Shown one piece after another: positions 8,395 to 16,801 of a DNA stretch of 64,000 nt. Position numbers and translations under genes: made by a program. The notes beneath the pieces are model-generated. The model worked only from the letters and a program-made list of their open reading frames with translations. It searched no databases and was not told the DNA's origin. This stretch comes from Coprenecus sp964640305. GTDB taxonomy: Bacteria > Bacteroidota > Bacteroidia > Bacteroidales > UBA932. Location of the stretch: the NCBI GenBank assembly GCA_964640305.1, contig CAZXFF010000002.1, forward strand, positions 38,647 through 102,646, written 5' to 3'. Every line of letters begins with the position of its first letter. Positions within the stretch are counted from its first letter, which is position 1.

Positions 8395-9834
8395 TTAACG
8401 GCATTCTTTGATTACATCTTCAAGCAACATAACGAACTTGTCCAGAGAGGCCAGTTCCAGTCTTTCTCCGGGAGCATGCACACCCCTTAGGGTAGGTCCG
8501 AAGGAAATCATGTCCAGTCCCGGATACTTATCCAGGAAAAGTCCGCATTCAAGCCCTGCATGTATTGCCCTTACGACCGGCTCTGCATTGAACAGCCTCA
8601 CATAAGAAGCCTTGCATACTTCGAGTATATGGGATTTCAGGGAAGGTTTCCATCCGGGATATTCAGACTCGTGCGTAACTTCAGCCCCTGCCAGCACAAA
8701 TGCGGCTTCCACTTTTTCAGCAGCATGATGCCTTGCAGAATTGGTGGAACTGCGCTGGCTTGTACCGATACGGATCACTCCTTCTTCCGGCATTTTTACA
8801 GAAGCAAGGTTGGTAGAAGTCTCCACCAGTCCTTTGACTTCCGCACTCATTGCAAGTACGCCGTGGGGAACAGAATTGAGAACACATACAAGCGACCTTG
8901 CAGTCTTTCCGTCTACAGCGGTCTCCGGCAGATGTACACCTTCTTCATATACTGGAGTCAGGTCTGGATCTGTAATGCTGTACTCGTCCTTGAGTTCTGC
9001 CATCACCTTGGAATGGATTGACTTTACCAGAGACAGGTTTGACGGAGATACAGCAATGACAGCATGCGCTTCCCTTGCTATTGCATTACGCTTGTTGCCA
9101 CCGTCTATTGAACATAGGCTGAAAGGACAGCTGCACTGGAGACGGTAGAGGAACCTTGCGAGAGACTGAACGGCATTGGAACGTCCCTTGTCTATGTCAT
9201 CCCCGCTATGCCCACCGATTCCACCGCTGAAGCCAGCCTTTATACCTATACATCCGGCAGGTACCGGTTCCTTGGCATAATGGAATTTTGCGGTAGTATC
9301 TATCCCCCCTGCACATCCTATAAATAGCTCGCCTTCGTCCTCTGAATCCAGGTTGAGCAGTATGGTTCCGGTAAGGAAATCGCTCTCCAGCGCAAACGCA
9401 CCGCCAAGTCCGGTCTCTTCAGACGTAGTGAACAGGCATTCGATCTTTCCGTGGGGAAGATTCTCATCTTCCAATACCGCAAGTTGGGCAGCTATCCCTA
9501 TTCCACAGTCAGCTCCCAAAGTCGTATCCTTTGCGATAAGCCATCCGTCTTCCACTACTGCCTTTATCGGGTCTTTGGAGAAATCATGCTCGACTCCGCT
9601 GTTCTTCTCACATACCATATCCGAATGGCTTTGAAGAATGAGTATCGGAGAATTTTCTCTCCCTGGAGTCGCTGGCTTGACAATAAGCACGTTGCCGGCC
9701 TTATCCGTTTTACATTCCAGATTTCTTGTACGGGCGAATTCCTGAAGATATGCAATGATATGCTCTTCATGCCCCGACTCCCGCGGTATCTCAAGAATCT
9801 CGCGGAAGAAGGAAAGTACTTTTTCAGATGTCAT
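8395..9834 (-). CDS. pepD: Aminoacyl-histidine dipeptidase (M20C, PepD-type)
   Basis: Cytosolic zinc dipeptidase with broad Xaa-His specificity (carnosinase-like). The 479 residues match the PepD family length. Metal-site motifs: LQSHSDMVCEKN (His70, Asp72), DTTLGADCGIGIA, and TSEETGLGGAFAL with the catalytic Glu pair; a dimerisation/lid domain with GGHSGDDIDKGR sits in the middle. The gene starts 12 bases downstream of the dnaA stop and may be read from dnaA. Confidence 0.93.
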   Translation of the reverse strand: MTSEKVLSFFREILEIPRESGHEEHIIAYLQEFARTRNLECKTDKAGNVLIVKPATPGRENSPILILQSHSDMVCEKNSGVEHDFSKDPIKAVVEDGWLIAKDTTLGADCGIGIAAQLAVLEDENLPHGKIECLFTTSEETGLGGAFALESDFLTGTILLNLDSEDEGELFIGCAGGIDTTAKFHYAKEPVPAGCIGIKAGFSGGIGGHSGDDIDKGRSNAVQSLARFLYRLQCSCPFSLCSIDGGNKRNAIAREAHAVIAVSPSNLSLVKSIHSKVMAELKDEYSITDPDLTPVYEEGVHLPETAVDGKTARSLVCVLNSVPHGVLAMSAEVKGLVETSTNLASVKMPEEGVIRIGTSQRSSTNSARHHAAEKVEAAFVLAGAEVTHESEYPGWKPSLKSHILEVCKASYVRLFNAEPVVRAIHAGLECGLFLDKYPGLDMISFGPTLRGVHAPGERLELASLDKFVMLLEDVIKECR

Positions 9835-9845
9835 GGTTGTCAGTG

Positions 9846-11223
9846 TTATAGATTAGATTTGAGTTTCTTCTCTATGTCCGTAATGTACTGGCGGAACGAT
9901 CTGTCGGTCGCCATAAGGTCACATACGGTACTGCATGCATACAGGACTGTCGCATAGTTTTTCCCTCCCAGCTCGCTTCCGATAGCAGACAGCGATGCCG
10001 AGGTCATGTTCCTGCAAAGATACATTGCAATCTGCCTTGCCTGTACAACCTCCCTCTTGCGTGTATTTGAAATCATGACTTCGTTGTCAATGCCGAAATA
10101 ACTGCTTACCGTCTTCTTTATCCGGTCAATTGTAACNNNNNNNNNNAAGCTGGAGCGTAATCTTCCTCTTGGTAAGGGTTGCATTCGCCATCAATGATAC
10201 CAACGTGCCCTCAAGTTCCCTCACATTATCGGTGACTTTAGATGCTATGTACCTTATTATCTCATCGTCCAGCGCAATGCCTTCGCTGAAACTTTTCGCT
10301 TTCAGTATCTCAATCCTTGTTTCCAGATCCGGGGGAAACAATTCTGTGGTCAGTCCCCATTTGAATCGGGAAAGCAGCCTCTGTTCCAGTCCCTGCAGAT
10401 CGACAGGTGCCCTGTCGGAGGTGAATATAAGCTGTTTGCCCAACTGGTGCAGGTAATTGAATATCTGGAAGAAAGCATTCTGCGTCCCGGGCTTCTCCGC
10501 AAATTCGTGCACGTCGTCAATGATCAGGACATCCACAGACTGATAGAAGTGCATGAAGTCTGTCAGTTTGTTCTTTACGTTCACTGAATCCATGTAATGT
10601 GTCTGGAAACGGTTGGCTGTAACGTAAAGTACAATCTTCTCCGGATGGTCCTGCTTGATCTTCAGACCTATGGCCTGGGCCAGATGGGTCTTGCCGAGCC
10701 CCGGGCCTCCATATATGAAGAACGGATTGTATACGGTACTGCCCGGTTTGTCGGATATTGCAATTCCTGCGGCCCTGCCGAGCCTGTTGCATTCACCCTC
10801 AATGAAATTGTCGAATGAATAGTGCGGATTTATATTCGGGTCAACAGACCACTTCTGCAATCCGGGAATTATATACGGATCTCCTATACTCTTTATATGG
10901 TTTACAGGCAGTGATATTTCCTGGTCAGGCAGCTTCGGATCCTTTACGGAGGGGAAACTTACAGTGTCGTTCTTTACTACCTTTACCTTGTATATAAGTC
11001 TTGCATCCGGTCCTATATTCTTCTTCAGGGCCGAACTGAGGATATCGATAAAATGCGCATCGATGAATTCAGGGAAAAACGGAGTAGGCACCAGTATCGT
11101 CAAGGTATTGTCCTTCAATGATACGGGCTTGATAGGTTCAAACCATGTCTTGTAACTGCTGGGTTGGATGTTATCCCTTATTATCTGCAGACACTTTCCC
11201 CATACATCCTCGCAATGACTCAT
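9846..11223 (-). CDS. dnaA: Chromosomal replication initiator DnaA (interrupted by an assembly gap)
   Basis: AAA+ initiator that binds oriC and loads the helicase. Two in-frame pieces are seen: residues 1-359 (11223 to 10147) with domain I, a short linker, Walker A YGGPGLGKTH (171-180) and Walker B IIDDVH (234-239); and the last 97 residues (10136 to 9846), domain IV. Ten Ns separate them and the flanking frames do not agree, so the N run has the wrong length. By comparison with E. coli DnaA roughly 15 codons are missing between ITLQL and VTIDRI. The domain IV signature is changed: the usual GGRDHxTV reads GGKNYATV, altering two DNA-contact residues. The gene is likely intact in the organism. 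Confidence 0.93.
10137..10146. other. Assembly gap (10 Ns) inside dnaA
   Basis: Ten undetermined bases between the coding sequence for DnaA domain III and domain IV. The reading frame on the two sides differs, so the true spacing must be another length divisible by three; a placeholder gap is the simplest reading. Confidence 0.97.
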
Positions 11224-11304
11224 TTCGTTAGATTTTTATTGATCAGGTTTAAAATTTTAGTTTCATAACCCCTTTCGGGAGGACAAAAATGAGCAAAAAA
11301 TCAG

Positions 11305-11348
11305 TAAAAAAAAAATAAAAAAACAACCCCTCTGCGTAAGTGGTTGTT
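11305..11348 (-). terminator. Rho-independent terminator after the MCE gene
   Basis: On the minus strand AACAACC (11348-11342) pairs with GGTTGTT (11328-11322), a 7-bp stem with a 13-base loop, followed by an almost uninterrupted run of T down to about 11305. It separates the amidase/MCE unit from dnaA. The 182-base interval 11224-11405 holds nothing else that I can call; no cluster of DnaA boxes is seen. Confidence 0.6.
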
Positions 11349-11405
11349 ATTCATAAAATTCTTTTTTTATAAAAAAAAATTGTTAAAACTTTATCCTCTA
11401 TTTTG

Positions 11406-12281
11406 TTAAAAAACGGAAATTTTTATGTATTTTTTAGGGTCTTTCTCTATTCGTTTAACTAAAGAGTCCAAATCTGCTGTAAGAGAGTGAATTGAATTAT
11501 ACAGTGAGTCGGAAGTTGTCAATTTGCCTATGGATCCCTCGGGATTCCGGACTGCAGCAATGAGAACCTGTAGGGAATCCAGTGTCGATTTGAGGCTTGT
11601 GACAGTACTTTCCAAGGGAACGGCTGAATGCTTCAGCGTTTCTGACAATGTATCCACATTCATAAGTATCCGGCCGATTTCCGGAGCAGATCCGGATAGT
11701 GAATACGTCATCGAATCAAGATGTCCTGTTGCAGAAGACAGATTTTCAAGAATACGGTCTATCTTCATCTGCATCCCGTCATCCAGTATTGTATTTACAT
11801 TGGATACAGTCCTGTCAAGATTTGCAAGAAGAGAGTCTATTCTGTCTTTTGTCGGTGCCAGGGATGAAAGCAGTGCTGATATCATATCCTGCTCATATAT
11901 GCCGGGAAGCGTATCGCCTTCTTCCGCTTCCGTCAAGGAAGTTCCAAGGACAAGTTTCAGTTTTTTCGTCCCTAGAATGTCTGAACTGTAAACAGCAACA
12001 TAGCTGTCTGACGGTACATAATATTCTTCCGATACGGAAAAGCCGATTGTATAATTCCTGAGTTCAGGATTGTATGTAACGGATGTCACCTTACCTGCAT
12101 CATATCCGAGGACAGTGACTGAAGTGGATTGTCCGATACCATCGATCTCAGGATAGAATACATGGAATTCGTGACTGGAAGAAAAAACGTCTTTCCCTTT
12201 CAGGAATTCGATCATAACGAAAGAGATTGCCAATACGAGAATGACGAATATACCAGTCCGGGTTTCTTTTCTTAGTTTCAT
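11406..12281 (-). CDS. MCE-domain (MlaD-like) lipid transport protein
   Basis: Periplasmic substrate-binding protein of an Mla/MCE ABC system for phospholipid traffic between the membranes. The 291 residues hold one N-terminal membrane helix (about 9-28), one MCE domain (about 38-115, with the GIGQSTSVTVLGYDAGKV start), then a long helical, Ser/Leu-rich stretch to the C-terminus that could form the hexamer's needle. The ATPase and permease (MlaF/MlaE) are not adjacent. It begins 6 bases after the amidase gene, so the two share a message. Confidence 0.88.
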   Translation of the reverse strand: MKLRKETRTGIFVILVLAISFVMIEFLKGKDVFSSSHEFHVFYPEIDGIGQSTSVTVLGYDAGKVTSVTYNPELRNYTIGFSVSEEYYVPSDSYVAVYSSDILGTKKLKLVLGTSLTEAEEGDTLPGIYEQDMISALLSSLAPTKDRIDSLLANLDRTVSNVNTILDDGMQMKIDRILENLSSATGHLDSMTYSLSGSAPEIGRILMNVDTLSETLKHSAVPLESTVTSLKSTLDSLQVLIAAVRNPEGSIGKLTTSDSLYNSIHSLTADLDSLVKRIEKDPKKYIKISVF

Positions 12282-12286
12282 TTTCT

Positions 12287-13336
12287 CTATTTTATCTTTA
12301 CAACGAATGCTTCAGGGAAACTGTTCCTGACCTTGGGCAAGGCTTCCCTGGCTTCTTCCCTTGTTCTGTAATTACCTATATAATATTTGTAGACATTGCC
12401 TTCTTTGAATGATTTTGCATTCCAGCCCCTGAACTCTTTTGAAGAAGGATAGAGAAGATTCCGCGAAACAAGGATCTGTATCCCGTACACTCCATCATCC
12501 GATATGTTTTCCGCCCCCTTCGTACCTTTTGAAGCTCCGGCAATATTGATGTCTGTATCGTAACGTTTTTTGTACGAATCGAATGCCTTGTAAATATTTG
12601 CCGCCATTTGCTGCTGGTAGGTCTTGGATGTCAGCATTTTCATGTCATTGCTGTTGGACAGGAACCCGAGTTCGATAAGGACAGCAGGCATCGTGCATTT
12701 CCATAAAACTATGAAATTGCCCTGCTTTACCCCCCTGTTATGCGTAATTGGACCTGACGATGCATTTTTCTGGATAAGTGTAGCGAAATCCAGACTTTGC
12801 TCCAGATGTGCATTCTGAAGCAGGCTGAAAATTATGTATGATTCCGGATTGTTGGGGTCAAATCCCTGATAATTCGATGAATAGTCGTCTTCAAGAACAA
12901 TCACGCTGTTTTCTTTCTGGCATACCTCGAAGTTCGACTTGTTCATGTCGCTCCCCATTACGAAAGTCTCATGACCGCGCGCAGAACGGTCTCCGGCAGA
13001 GTTGACATGGATGGAAATAAACAGGTCGGCATTGTTCTTGTTTGCGATGTCAGCCCGTTTGTAAAGATCCACAAAGGTATCGTTTTCCCTTGTATATATC
13101 ACTTTTACTCCGGGATGGTTTTTCTTTATCAGTTCACCGAGCATTCTGGAAACCGAAAGGGTGATGTTTTTCTCGTATATTTTTCCGTTTATAGTTCCGG
13201 GGTCGCGTCCTCCGTGTCCGGCATCGATAACCACCGTCTTAAGTTCGACGACTGCTTTGCTCTGGGCGGCCATCAACCCAGGAAACGCGGCTAGTACTGA
13301 CATGGAAAAAATAATGATCAATATGTTGTTCCGCAT
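12287..13336 (-). CDS. N-acetylmuramoyl-L-alanine amidase (Amidase_3) with C-terminal SPOR-like region
   Basis: Zinc amidase cleaving the lactyl-peptide bond of peptidoglycan in the periplasm. From the ATG at 13336 the protein has 349 residues: a signal peptide (about 1-24), the Amidase_3 domain with VIDAGHGGRDPG, the Glu in IYEKNITL, ISIHVNS and LIELGFLSN (His, Glu, His and catalytic Glu), and a C-terminal segment (GVYGIQILVS ... YKYYIGNYRTREEA) that resembles a SPOR peptidoglycan-binding domain. An upstream TTG-type start at 13360 would overlap the -7 element, so the ATG is preferred. Promoter at 13358-13389. Confidence 0.93.
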   Translation of the reverse strand: MRNNILIIIFSMSVLAAFPGLMAAQSKAVVELKTVVIDAGHGGRDPGTINGKIYEKNITLSVSRMLGELIKKNHPGVKVIYTRENDTFVDLYKRADIANKNNADLFISIHVNSAGDRSARGHETFVMGSDMNKSNFEVCQKENSVIVLEDDYSSNYQGFDPNNPESYIIFSLLQNAHLEQSLDFATLIQKNASSGPITHNRGVKQGNFIVLWKCTMPAVLIELGFLSNSNDMKMLTSKTYQQQMAANIYKAFDSYKKRYDTDINIAGASKGTKGAENISDDGVYGIQILVSRNLLYPSSKEFRGWNAKSFKEGNVYKYYIGNYRTREEAREALPKVRNSFPEAFVVKIK

Positions 13337-13357
13337 CTTTTTGTTTCTAAAAACGTA

Positions 13358-13389
13358 CAAAATTAATAAAACTTTGGTATGAGTTCAAA
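13358..13389 (-). promoter_or_regulatory. Promoter of the amidase-MCE unit
   Basis: Minus strand: TTTG (13389-13386), 20 bases, TAATTTTG (13365-13358). Predicted start near 13352, about 16 bases before the amidase ATG. Its upstream half overlaps the plus-strand promoter at 13373-13403. Confidence 0.75.
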
Positions 13390-13403
13390 AAAGACTATAT
13401 TTG
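13373..13403 (+). promoter_or_regulatory. Promoter of the LptD-like gene
   Basis: TTTG (13373-13376), 19 bases, TATATTTG (13396-13403): a perfect Bacteroidota promoter. Predicted start near 13409, about 53 bases before the ATG. It interlocks with the divergent amidase promoter. Confidence 0.8.
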
Positions 13404-13461
13404 TGCCGGATTTGCTCTTGCTGATTCATTTTTTCCATTTGCTTATTCCTATTGTTTGTTG

Positions 13462-16335
13462 ATGCGTTCCCTGATTTCTATACCAGCATTATCCATGATT
13501 GCCGCATTTTCCGTAATGATCGTTTCATGCGGTGTGAATTCGCATGGTGGAAAGAGGCAGGATCCGGATTCAACGGAAATACAGGAATATACAAAGGAAG
13601 CCAGTGCCTCAGACACCATACTGAATGACTATGGCGTTGCCGCCATATCCGATACCACTGGAAAAATCCTGGAGGCAGTATCCCTGGAGGTCCCGACAAA
13701 AGATTCACTGAAGTCATTCAGGCAAATGCCAGACAGCACATCTGTTTCCACTGATGCTGACACATTTGCTTCGGACAGTACAACGGCAGGTACTCCAGCA
13801 GCAGGAGACACCTTGTCCGGTAAAAAGGACAGTATGCTTGAAATGCCTGCCTTTTCCTCTGCCAAAGACTCCGTTATAGAGGATTTCTCTTCCGGAAGGA
13901 AAATGATATACTATTACGGAGATGTCAGTGTTTCATACGGGGACATGCAACTGAAAGCAGAGTATATGCAGTATGACGTTGACAGACAGGTCGTATATGC
14001 TGCCGGAATAGCCGATACAGCAGGGGTTGTAAAAGGGGCCCCGCAGATGTCAATGGATGGGAAAACCTACACGATGGACAATGTGTTCTACAACTTCAAG
14101 ACCGGAAATGCCAGGGTCAGGAATATTGTAACACAAGAGGAAGACGGGTCTCTGAAAGGAGAGAACATAGTGATGACCCCTGACAACTCCATAAGCATCT
14201 CGGACGGAATCTATACGGTATGCGACCACCCGCATCCCCATTATTACCTGAAGATGACCAGAGCCAAGGTAGAGACAAAGCCCAAACAGAAAACCGTATT
14301 CGGTCCGGCATATCTGGTCCTTGCGGATGTTCCCCTATATCCTGTCATGCTTCCGTTCGGCTTCGTACCGAAACGTCCTGAAAGGGCAAGCGGAATCCTA
14401 TTCCCATCATTCGGGGAAGAGCAGGCAAGGGGACTTTTCATGAAGGACGGTGGTGTATATTTTGTCCTCGGAGATTATTTTGATGTGGCACTTACCGGAA
14501 GCTACTATACGAAAGGGTCATGGTCTGTGAACCTCAATACGAGATACAAACTCCGCTACAAATTCAACGGTTCGGTAAACCTTACGTATTCCAATGACCA
14601 GACAGGAGACCCAGGAAGTACGGATTTTTTCCAGACCAAAAACTTCAGCGTCAAATGGAGCCACACCCAGGATTCAAAGGCAAGACCCGGAACATCATTC
14701 AGCGCATCTGTCAATTTTTCCAGCCCTTCCAACAACAAATACAACTACACGAATGTAAATGATGCCCTCCAGAATCAGGTCTCATCTTCAATTTCCTATT
14801 CCAAGACATGGAGTGCCCTCAGCCTTTCCGTAAACGGACTCCACAGCCAGAACTCCAGAGACAGTTCATATGCCATCACCCTTCCGAACATCACCCTGAA
14901 CGTTAACCGTTTTTACCCGTTCAAACGTAAGAATGCCGCAGGGAAAGAGAGATGGTACGAGCAGTTTTCACTAAGTTACAATACCACGTTACAGAACAAA
15001 ATCAATTTCAAGGCGAGTGAAGTAAGACAGCCGGATTTCTGGGACAAGATGCAGACCGGAATGACCCATAATTTCGGAATCGGACTTCCTACCTTTACAT
15101 TATTCAAATATCTGACATTCTCTCCGTCGATTTCATACGGGATGAACTGGCATTTCAGTTCGCAGGAAAAATACTACAACCCTGAAACTGACAAGGTGGA
15201 AACAATCCGTACCGGACTTTTCGAGGATTTCGGGATTACCCAGACATTTTCCGCAAGTGCATCCCTGAGTACCAGATTATATGGCCTTTTCAACTTCAAA
15301 CACGGGAAAGTCAAGGCCATCCGGCATATGATTACCCCCTCGATCAGTGTATCCTACTCTCCGGAAATGGGTACAGCGATGAACGGATACAGGCTGTATT
15401 CATATACTGATATAAACGGTATCAGCCGGACAGAGGAATACAACAAATGGGCAGGAGGACTCTATTCACCTCCAGGGAAAGGCAAATCGGCATCAATCGG
15501 CTTCCAGTTGGGGAACAATCTGGAAGCAAAGGTCCTGTCTAAAAAAGACACTACCGGATCAGGGACAAAGAAGATAAAGCTTATAGACAATCTCAACATA
15601 TCTGGGAACTACAACTTCCTGGCAGACTCCCTGAACCTTTCCACCATCGGAATCAACATGAATACGAACGTGCTGGAAAAAGTCGGTATAAATGCAGGCA
15701 TCACACTTGACCCTTATGCTGTGGATTATCAGGGACGCAGATACAACAAATTCAACATTGTACAGGAAGGTGGCATAAAGCTTGCCCGCCTCACCAATGC
15801 CAATTTCAGGGCCAGTTTCAGCATTTCCGGAGAAGGGAAGGGGAAAGGCAATGACGGTTCCTCTGAAAAAAGTTCCGGGGTGAATGTTTCCGCCAATTCA
15901 CCTGCATACAACAGAGTATATTACCATCCGGTAACGGGGGAATACATTCCAGGAGGATGGATCTATTACATGAACCCGAATGTACCTTGGTCAGTGTCCT
16001 TCGACTATTCCTATTCCTACTCCCGTACATACCAGTACAGCAACGAACAGCTGATAACAAAACACAACCATACCCAGACCATAAATGTCAATGCCCAGGT
16101 AAGGCTGGCGGAAGCCTTGAATATAAACGTCACTTCCGGCTTTGACCTTACCAAACTGAAAATAACCACGACACAGATATCTGCAACATATGACCTGCAC
16201 TGCTTCCAGATATCTTTTTCATGGGTTCCTATGGGACAATGGTCTCAGTGGAGCTTCAGGATAAATGCAAAAGCAGCTGCACTTGCAGACTTGCTTTCAT
16301 ACAGAAAAGGATCGTCCCAATGGGACAACCGGTAA
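13462..16335 (+). CDS. lptD: LptD-like outer-membrane LPS assembly protein (OstA family)
   Basis: Outer-membrane beta-barrel that inserts lipopolysaccharide at the cell surface. 957 residues from the ATG at 13462; two in-frame TTGs precede it. It begins with a lipoprotein-type signal (Cys23 in MIVSCG), which is not typical of proteobacterial LptD. Then comes a Ser/Thr/Asp-rich disordered stretch (about 30-140), an OstA/LptA-like beta domain (MIYYYGDVSVSYGDMQLKAEY), the LPMFGFVP-like segment LPFGFVPKRPE, and a long barrel with alternating aromatic and polar residues to the C-terminus. Bacteroidota LptD homologues diverge from E. coli, so the assignment rests on domain order and barrel pattern. 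The plus-strand genes ridA and rho follow. Confidence 0.82.
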   Translation: MRSLISIPALSMIAAFSVMIVSCGVNSHGGKRQDPDSTEIQEYTKEASASDTILNDYGVAAISDTTGKILEAVSLEVPTKDSLKSFRQMPDSTSVSTDADTFASDSTTAGTPAAGDTLSGKKDSMLEMPAFSSAKDSVIEDFSSGRKMIYYYGDVSVSYGDMQLKAEYMQYDVDRQVVYAAGIADTAGVVKGAPQMSMDGKTYTMDNVFYNFKTGNARVRNIVTQEEDGSLKGENIVMTPDNSISISDGIYTVCDHPHPHYYLKMTRAKVETKPKQKTVFGPAYLVLADVPLYPVMLPFGFVPKRPERASGILFPSFGEEQARGLFMKDGGVYFVLGDYFDVALTGSYYTKGSWSVNLNTRYKLRYKFNGSVNLTYSNDQTGDPGSTDFFQTKNFSVKWSHTQDSKARPGTSFSASVNFSSPSNNKYNYTNVNDALQNQVSSSISYSKTWSALSLSVNGLHSQNSRDSSYAITLPNITLNVNRFYPFKRKNAAGKERWYEQFSLSYNTTLQNKINFKASEVRQPDFWDKMQTGMTHNFGIGLPTFTLFKYLTFSPSISYGMNWHFSSQEKYYNPETDKVETIRTGLFEDFGITQTFSASASLSTRLYGLFNFKHGKVKAIRHMITPSISVSYSPEMGTAMNGYRLYSYTDINGISRTEEYNKWAGGLYSPPGKGKSASIGFQLGNNLEAKVLSKKDTTGSGTKKIKLIDNLNISGNYNFLADSLNLSTIGINMNTNVLEKVGINAGITLDPYAVDYQGRRYNKFNIVQEGGIKLARLTNANFRASFSISGEGKGKGNDGSSEKSSGVNVSANSPAYNRVYYHPVTGEYIPGGWIYYMNPNVPWSVSFDYSYSYSRTYQYSNEQLITKHNHTQTINVNAQVRLAEALNINVTSGFDLTKLKITTTQISATYDLHCFQISFSWVPMGQWSQWSFRINAKAAALADLLSYRKGSSQWDNR

Positions 16336-16387
16336 CCTTGTTTAAAAATAAAAGACAATCATTATCAACTATATAAAATACACAATC

Positions 16388-16765
16388 ATGAAAAAAGTCA
16401 TTTCTTCACCCCTCGCACCTGCAGCAGTAGGACCCTACAGCCAGGCAATTGAAGTCAACGGAACATTGTATGTATCAGGACAGCTTCCCATTGATGCAAA
16501 GACAGGAGCATTCCCTGAAGGCGGAGTAAAAGAGCAGCTCCTCCAGGTATTCACAAATATCAGCCACATCCTGAATGAAGCCGGATACAGTTTTACAGAT
16601 GTAGTCAAAACTACTGTCTACCTTAAGGACATGGCAGATTTCGGTACTCTCAATGAAGTATATTCACAGTTCTTCTCTGAGCCCTATCCTGCACGCGTTG
16701 CATATCAGGTCGCAGCACTTCCCAAAGGTGCGCTGGCAGAAGCTGATGTAATCGCTGTGAAATAG
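16388..16765 (+). CDS. ridA: RidA family enamine/imine deaminase
   Basis: Hydrolyses reactive 2-aminoacrylate and related enamines released by PLP enzymes; cytoplasmic trimer. At 125 residues it has the usual length, with the motifs GPYSQAIEVNGTLYVSGQLP, VVKTTVYLKDM and the conserved Arg in YPARVAYQVAALPKGALAEADVIA. It lies 52 bases after the LptD-like gene and 36 bases before rho. Confidence 0.95.
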   Translation: MKKVISSPLAPAAVGPYSQAIEVNGTLYVSGQLPIDAKTGAFPEGGVKEQLLQVFTNISHILNEAGYSFTDVVKTTVYLKDMADFGTLNEVYSQFFSEPYPARVAYQVAALPKGALAEADVIAVK

Positions 16766-16801
16766 GGAAAAGGCCTCTGAGAAAACTATAATGGATATAC
16801 T

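Noticed and set aside
9846..11223. dnaA read as a broken gene or two genes
   Set aside because: The two pieces are complementary halves of one DnaA and the break coincides exactly with an N run, so an assembly artefact is far more likely.
11224..11405. Origin of replication next to dnaA
   Set aside because: The interval is short and AT-rich but shows no cluster of DnaA boxes; the main structure is a terminator. With a changed DnaA the boxes could differ, so this is not excluded elsewhere.
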